Source: Roseomonas acroporae
Lineage (GTDB): Bacteria; Pseudomonadota; Alphaproteobacteria; Acetobacterales; Acetobacteraceae
DNA: 64,000 nucleotides
Assembly: GCF_023223525.1 (NCBI RefSeq)
Contig: NZ_JALPRX010000006.1
Coordinates: 62,001 to 126,000, forward strand
Direction: 5' to 3'
The position numbers were made by a program, and so were the translations under genes. Under the pieces are notes generated by a model. The model ran no database searches, was not told the DNA's origin, and saw nothing but the letters and a program-made list of their open reading frames with translations. Below, one piece after another: positions 61,501 through 64,000 of the stretch; positions within the stretch are counted from its first letter, which is position 1, and every line of letters starts with the position of its first letter.

Positions 61501-62144
61501 TGGGCGCCGAGCGGCGCGGTGCCTACCTCGCCGGCGGCGAGGCGGAAGGGTGGGACGCGCCGGCCTTCGGCACGCTGGCGGCCGCGCCCGTGCCCTGGAC
61601 CGAGCGGTCGCTGTTCGACTACCTGCGCACCGGCCACTCGCCCGAGCACGGCGTCGCCGCCGGGCCGATGGCGCCGGTGGTGGCGGAGCTGACGCAACTG
61701 CCCGACGCCGACATCCGCGCCATGGCGCACTACCTCGCCTCGCTGGGCGGCGCCCCCGACCCCGCCGCCGCGGCGCTGCGCGCGCGCGAGGTGGAAGCCG
61801 CCGCCTGGCGCGACCTGGGCGGCGACGCCTCGCCGGGCGCGCGTCTCTTCCAGGGCGCCTGCGGCGCCTGCCACCATGACGGCAACGGCCCGGCGGTGCT
61901 CGGCGCGCATGTCTCGATGCCGCTGAACACCAGCATCCACGCGGCGCGGCCGGACAACCTGATCCGCGTCATCCTGGACGGCATCCAGAACCCGGCGCGG
62001 GACGCGCTGGGCCACATGCCGGGCTTCCGCGACAGCCTGAGCGACGCGCAGGTGGCGGAGCTCGCGGCCTTCCTGCGGCGGCGCTTCGCGCCCGACAGGC
62101 CGGCCTGGGAAGGGGTGGAGGCGGTGGCGGCGCGGCTGCGCTGA
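58569..62144 (+). CDS. Molybdopterin oxidoreductase large subunit fused to a tri-haem cytochrome c
   Basis: A 1191-residue fusion. Residues 1-760 form the molybdopterin-binding subunit of the xanthine dehydrogenase family (DGSVLGFNGHVDLGTGIRTALAQIVAEEL, QGATIASETIQ, VWSGTQNPHVLRGDLARLLG, GGGESASVPGAAAIANAIYDATG). A hydrophobic segment (near 765-795) then precedes three CxxCH haem motifs: CAVCH (near 821), CGACH (near 968) and CGACH (near 1097). The layout corresponds to the AldH-AldG parts of acetic acid bacterial membrane aldehyde dehydrogenase, so a periplasm-facing dehydrogenase feeding the respiratory chain is likely. The real substrate is not certain. Confidence 0.92.
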   Translation: MTESPPTRQGLLERPGTLLITRSAAAPDPHAPPPPAGAAEPPTSSATAGSNRDGEPDIYVAVLDDGSVLGFNGHVDLGTGIRTALAQIVAEELDVALDRVTMVLGDTERAPNQGATIASETIQITAEPLRRAAAQARWLLLGEAAARLGAPVEALAVEDGTVRVAEDPARRIDYAALLHGRALRAELDGAAPLKPVAAYRVVGQPVPRVDIPAKATGAFSYVHDLRVPGMLHGRVVRPPYLGHDGGDFVGRSLLSVDESSVAHIDGLVAVVTIGDFVGVVATREENADRAMRALRVEWKPFAPTVDLRDIDRALRLNPSTRRVLADTGDVDQALAGAAKSLRRSYAWPYQMHASIGPSCAVADHAPGRLVVWSGTQNPHVLRGDLARLLGMGEHEVEVVRLEAAGCYGRNCADDVSGDAALLSRAVGRPVRVQLTREQEHAWEPKGAAQLCDVAGGLDAEGGLAAYDFTVRYPSNLAPMLPLLLTGVVPPVPATVQMGDRTAIPPYDYKAMRVVCEDMPPLVRAAWLRGVSALPNSFAHECFIDELAVEAGADPVEFRLRHLPDRRAADLVRAVAERAKWEPRTGARLRGEGDILRGQGFAYALYVHSKFPGFGAAWAAWVAEVEVNRRTGEVTVGRITVGQDTGQMINPAGVRHQVHGNVVQATSRALKERVTFDERSLVSSREWGGYPIMTFREVPEIDVLLMPRQSEPPLGGGESASVPGAAAIANAIYDATGVRFRSPPFTADVILAGLDDAAPTPPAPPRRRRWLGALAGIGTALATAGAGLLGLHAAIPPAAPPGPDVYSATLIERGRLLAAAGDCAVCHTAPGGVAYAGGHALETPFGTVFGTNLTPDVETGIGAWSFAAFQRAMREGISRDGRNLYPAFPYTSFTRMTDADLLALYAYLMSRPAVRNVPPETKLAFPYGIRPLLAGWNLLFHRPGAQEPDPSRSAEWNRGNYLVNALGHCGACHTPRNALGAERRGAYLAGGEAEGWDAPAFGTLAAAPVPWTERSLFDYLRTGHSPEHGVAAGPMAPVVAELTQLPDADIRAMAHYLASLGGAPDPAAAALRAREVEAAAWRDLGGDASPGARLFQGACGACHHDGNGPAVLGAHVSMPLNTSIHAARPDNLIRVILDGIQNPARDALGHMPGFRDSLSDAQVAELAAFLRRRFAPDRPAWEGVEAVAARLR

Positions 62145-62284
62145 AGGCCGCGGCACCGGGCCTTTCCGAGGGAGGGCGCTGCCCGCCCTGGGTCGTCCTC
62201 CCGCCGAGGCGCCCCGCCCCCTGGCCCCCGTCCCGGGAAAGGCGGGCGGGGCGTTCGAACGACGGGGACCGGGCGAATGGCGGT

Positions 62285-62340
62285 CCGGGAGGGCTTCGTC
62301 CTTTTGCCGGATGGGAGCCGGGAAAGGCGACGCCCTCCCG
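62285..62340. repeat. Copy of the 50401-50456 repeat family
   Basis: A 56-bp segment in the 223-bp gap between two convergent genes shares its order and most bases with 50401-50456, including CGGGAGGGC at the left and GCCGGAT in the centre. It can fold into two hairpins. The rest of the gap has other GC-rich hairpins (GGGCGCTGCCC near 62176) and no gene. Confidence 0.65.
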
Positions 62341-62367
62341 CAGAGGCGGTGGGAACGTATCCCGTCC

Positions 62368-62943
62368 TCAGGCCGCCGCCGCGATCGCGTCCGCGAGCTG
62401 CCCGAGCGCCGCGCTCATCGCCGCCACCTGCGCGGCGGTGCCGGCGCCACCGATCGGCACCTCGATGCGCAGGGTGCGCGCCGTGCCGGGCAGCCTTCCC
62501 TGGCGGGGGCGCACCGCCATCTGGGCCAGCAGCAGCACGCGGCCCGCCTCGGCGTCGAAGCGCTGCACGTCGACCTCGGCGATCAGCGCGGTGTCGGTGG
62601 AGAGGGCGCCGCCCTCGGCGACGACGCTGCCGCCCGGAAGGCGCTGCGTCAGGTTCTCGACCAGCACGCGGCCGATCATGTCGCCGAGCGGCTCGCCCCA
62701 GCGCTCGTTCGAGGCGATGTCGAGCCGGTAGCCGGCATTGCCGCGCACGATGCCCGGGCGGTCCAGGTAGCCCGCGAGGGTCACGCGCCGCACCTCCAGG
62801 CTCCGCGCGGCGGCGGGGCGCGGCGTGCCGGGCACGGCGGCCAGGGTGAAGAAGGCCGCCTCGGGCGAGGCGCAGCCGGCCAGCGCCAGCAGCAGCGCGG
62901 CGCGGCGGGCGAGGCGGGGGCGTGGCCGGGCGGTGGGGTTCAT
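62368..62943 (-). CDS. PqiC-like lipoprotein of a lipid ABC/MCE transport system
   Basis: A 191-residue lipoprotein of the ABC-type transport auxiliary/PqiC family. Lipoprotein signal RRAALLLALAGCASPEAA (Cys near 24), then FFTLAAVPGTPRP, LEVRRVTLAGYLDRPGIVRG, ERWGEPLGDMIGRVLVENLTQRLPGG and AEVDVQRFDAEAGRVLLLAQMAV. It overlaps the preceding MCE gene by 4 bp (ATGA), the usual pqiB-pqiC arrangement. It probably sits on the inner leaflet of the outer membrane and bridges the MCE tunnel. Confidence 0.88.
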   Translation of the reverse strand: MNPTARPRPRLARRAALLLALAGCASPEAAFFTLAAVPGTPRPAAARSLEVRRVTLAGYLDRPGIVRGNAGYRLDIASNERWGEPLGDMIGRVLVENLTQRLPGGSVVAEGGALSTDTALIAEVDVQRFDAEAGRVLLLAQMAVRPRQGRLPGTARTLRIEVPIGGAGTAAQVAAMSAALGQLADAIAAAA

Positions 62944-64000
62944 CGCTCGCCCCCCTGCAGGGCACGGCCGCGGATCAGCGCCTCCGGGTGGCGGTCGAGG
63001 AAGTCGGCCAGGATGCGCACGGCGCGCGCCGCGTCGGAGACCTGCCCGAGCGTGCGCTGGAGCTGCCGCTGCACGTCGGAATCGCCGCCGTAGCCGCGCT
63101 CGACGGAACCGATCGCGCTGTTCGCGCGCGCTACCGCCTGGTCGAGGTTGCCGGCGATGCCGGGCAGGCGCCGCAGCAGCGGGGCGAGGCCGCGATCGGC
63201 CTCGCGCACGAGCTGCTGCACCTGCGCCAGCGCGGCGCTCAGCGCGCCCACCGCGTTGCGCACCTCCGGCCCGCCCACCAGCCCGTTCACCGAGGCGAGC
63301 GCGCCGTTGAGGTTGCGGCCGATCTCGTCGATCGGGAAGCGTTGCAGCCGCCCGGCGATGGCGCTGACCGTCGCCATGATGTCGTCGCCGCCGGGCATGG
63401 CCGGCAGCACGATCTCGTCGCCTTCCATCCGCACCTCGGCGGGTGGCGGGTTCTCCTGGAAATCCAGGGTCACGATCTTCTGCCCGATCAGGATGTTGCC
63501 GGTGGCGAGCTGCGCGCGCAGGCCGCGCGCGACCATGCGCCGCGTCAGCTCCAGCACCTCGTACTGCTCCCGCCCGGCAGGGTAGGAGATGTTGCCCGGC
63601 TCCACCGCGAGGTGCACCGGGGTGCGGAACGCATGGGTCTCGCGGTCGTATTCCAGATGCACGTCCGTCACGCTGCCGATGCGGATGCCGCGCATCTCGA
63701 CCGGCGAGCCGGCGGCGAGGCCGCGCACCGAGCCGTCGAAGTAGACCAGGAAGCTGAGCCGGTCGCGCGAGGTGGCGGCGGCGGCGGCGGCGATGTCGGG
63801 GTAGAGCGGGAACTCGGCGTCGTCCTTCGCCTCCGGTGTGCCGCGCGCCTCGGGCGGCGTGTCGAAGGCGACGCCGCCGGCGAGCAGGGCGCGCAGGCTC
63901 TCCAGCTCCAGCCGGATGCCCTGCGCGCCGATGTCGAGGCTGACGCCGGAGACGTTCCAGAAGCGCGAGCCGGCGCGGAGATACTGCGCGTAGGGGTCGC
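62940..64000 (-). CDS. PqiB-like MCE-domain protein, C-terminal part (cut by window edge)
   Basis: At least 353 residues, open at the window edge. MCE-type segments are visible: LSFLVYFDGSVRGLAAGSPVEMRGIRIGSVTDVHLEYD and VHLAVEPGNISYP, followed by LRAQLATGNILIGQKIVTLDF. A C-terminal helical region (LAQVQQLVREADRGLAPLLRRLPGIAGNLDQAVARANSAIGSVERGYG) is expected to form the tail. An earlier domain (YAQYLRAGSRFWNVSGVSLDIGAQGIRLELESLRALLAGGVAF) repeats the same style, suggesting several MCE domains as in PqiB. The start codon is upstream of the window. Confidence 0.9.
   Translation of the reverse strand, partial: DPYAQYLRAGSRFWNVSGVSLDIGAQGIRLELESLRALLAGGVAFDTPPEARGTPEAKDDAEFPLYPDIAAAAAATSRDRLSFLVYFDGSVRGLAAGSPVEMRGIRIGSVTDVHLEYDRETHAFRTPVHLAVEPGNISYPAGREQYEVLELTRRMVARGLRAQLATGNILIGQKIVTLDFQENPPPAEVRMEGDEIVLPAMPGGDDIMATVSAIAGRLQRFPIDEIGRNLNGALASVNGLVGGPEVRNAVGALSAALAQVQQLVREADRGLAPLLRRLPGIAGNLDQAVARANSAIGSVERGYGGDSDVQRQLQRTLGQVSDAARAVRILADFLDRHPEALIRGRALQGGER

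Noticed and set aside
1-64000. CRISPR arrays, tRNA or rRNA genes, prophage or transposase genes
   Set aside because: No regular direct repeat-spacer arrays, cloverleaf-like sequences, or integrase, transposase or phage structural proteins were seen.

Overview
The window is very GC-rich chromosomal DNA with dense, mostly short-spaced genes. The family mix (FlbT, a FlbD-type sigma-54 activator, a DUF1150 protein beside a small heat-shock protein, GluQRS, aldehyde-dehydrogenase-like molybdo-flavoproteins fused to tri-haem cytochrome c) points to an alphaproteobacterium of the Acetobacteraceae, Roseomonas-like. This is inferred from gene content only. I saw no rRNA, tRNA, CRISPR array, prophage or insertion sequence.

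Layout. (1) 1-15120 is a flagellar cluster. The minus strand carries flhA (cut by the window edge), flbD, fliN, fliH, fliG, fliF, flgD and fliK. The plus strand carries flgE, flgK, flgL, flbT and a DUF1217 gene. A -24/-12 (RpoN) promoter with an upstream palindrome precedes flgE, matching the FlbD-type activator in the same cluster. (2) 15156-25530 holds housekeeping genes: an HNH nuclease, a phospholipase/carboxylesterase, gluQRS, a CoA-binding protein, DUF2076, DUF1150 and hsp20 (the latter with a ROSE-like RNA thermometer), then the formylation/tRNA modification run def-fmt-truA with an RNA methyltransferase, and a beta-hydroxyacid dehydrogenase. (3) 25797-32363 holds a SUV3-like helicase, an SDR, a thioredoxin 2, and a phosphate pair (DUF47 regulator plus PiT permease) behind a Pho box. 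(4) 32428-38806 is a cobalamin region: cbiB and cobC are divergent, then a cobalamin riboswitch, a TonB-dependent receptor (BtuB-like) and a BtuF-like binding protein. (5) 38947-53835 holds mixed metabolic genes: SDRs, a Tat-exported hydrolase-like protein, a GNAT-Nudix fusion, a CinA-type protein, a succinylglutamate desuccinylase-like enzyme, a DsbA-like protein, a gamma-glutamyltransferase-like lipoprotein, an aminotransferase, an orphan TRAP binding protein, a pseudouridine synthase and an alcohol dehydrogenase. (6) 53864-64000 holds rarA with a coupled exported protein, the divergent acdR-acdS pair for ACC degradation, a two-gene molybdenum hydroxylase/cytochrome c system, and the end of a PqiB/PqiC-type lipid-transport operon cut by the window edge.

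Repeats are a striking feature. A 115-bp multi-hairpin element occurs twice in opposite orientation. A 70-bp near-perfect palindrome sits between rarA and acdR. Short GC-rich hairpin cassettes recur between genes, and 15-bp (five-codon) tandem expansions recur in exported proteins just after the signal peptide. No single undescribed multi-gene system stands out. The best leads are the dispersed repeat families, the thermosensor-like hairpin, the sigma-54 control region, the degenerate gamma-glutamyltransferase and the gene fusions.
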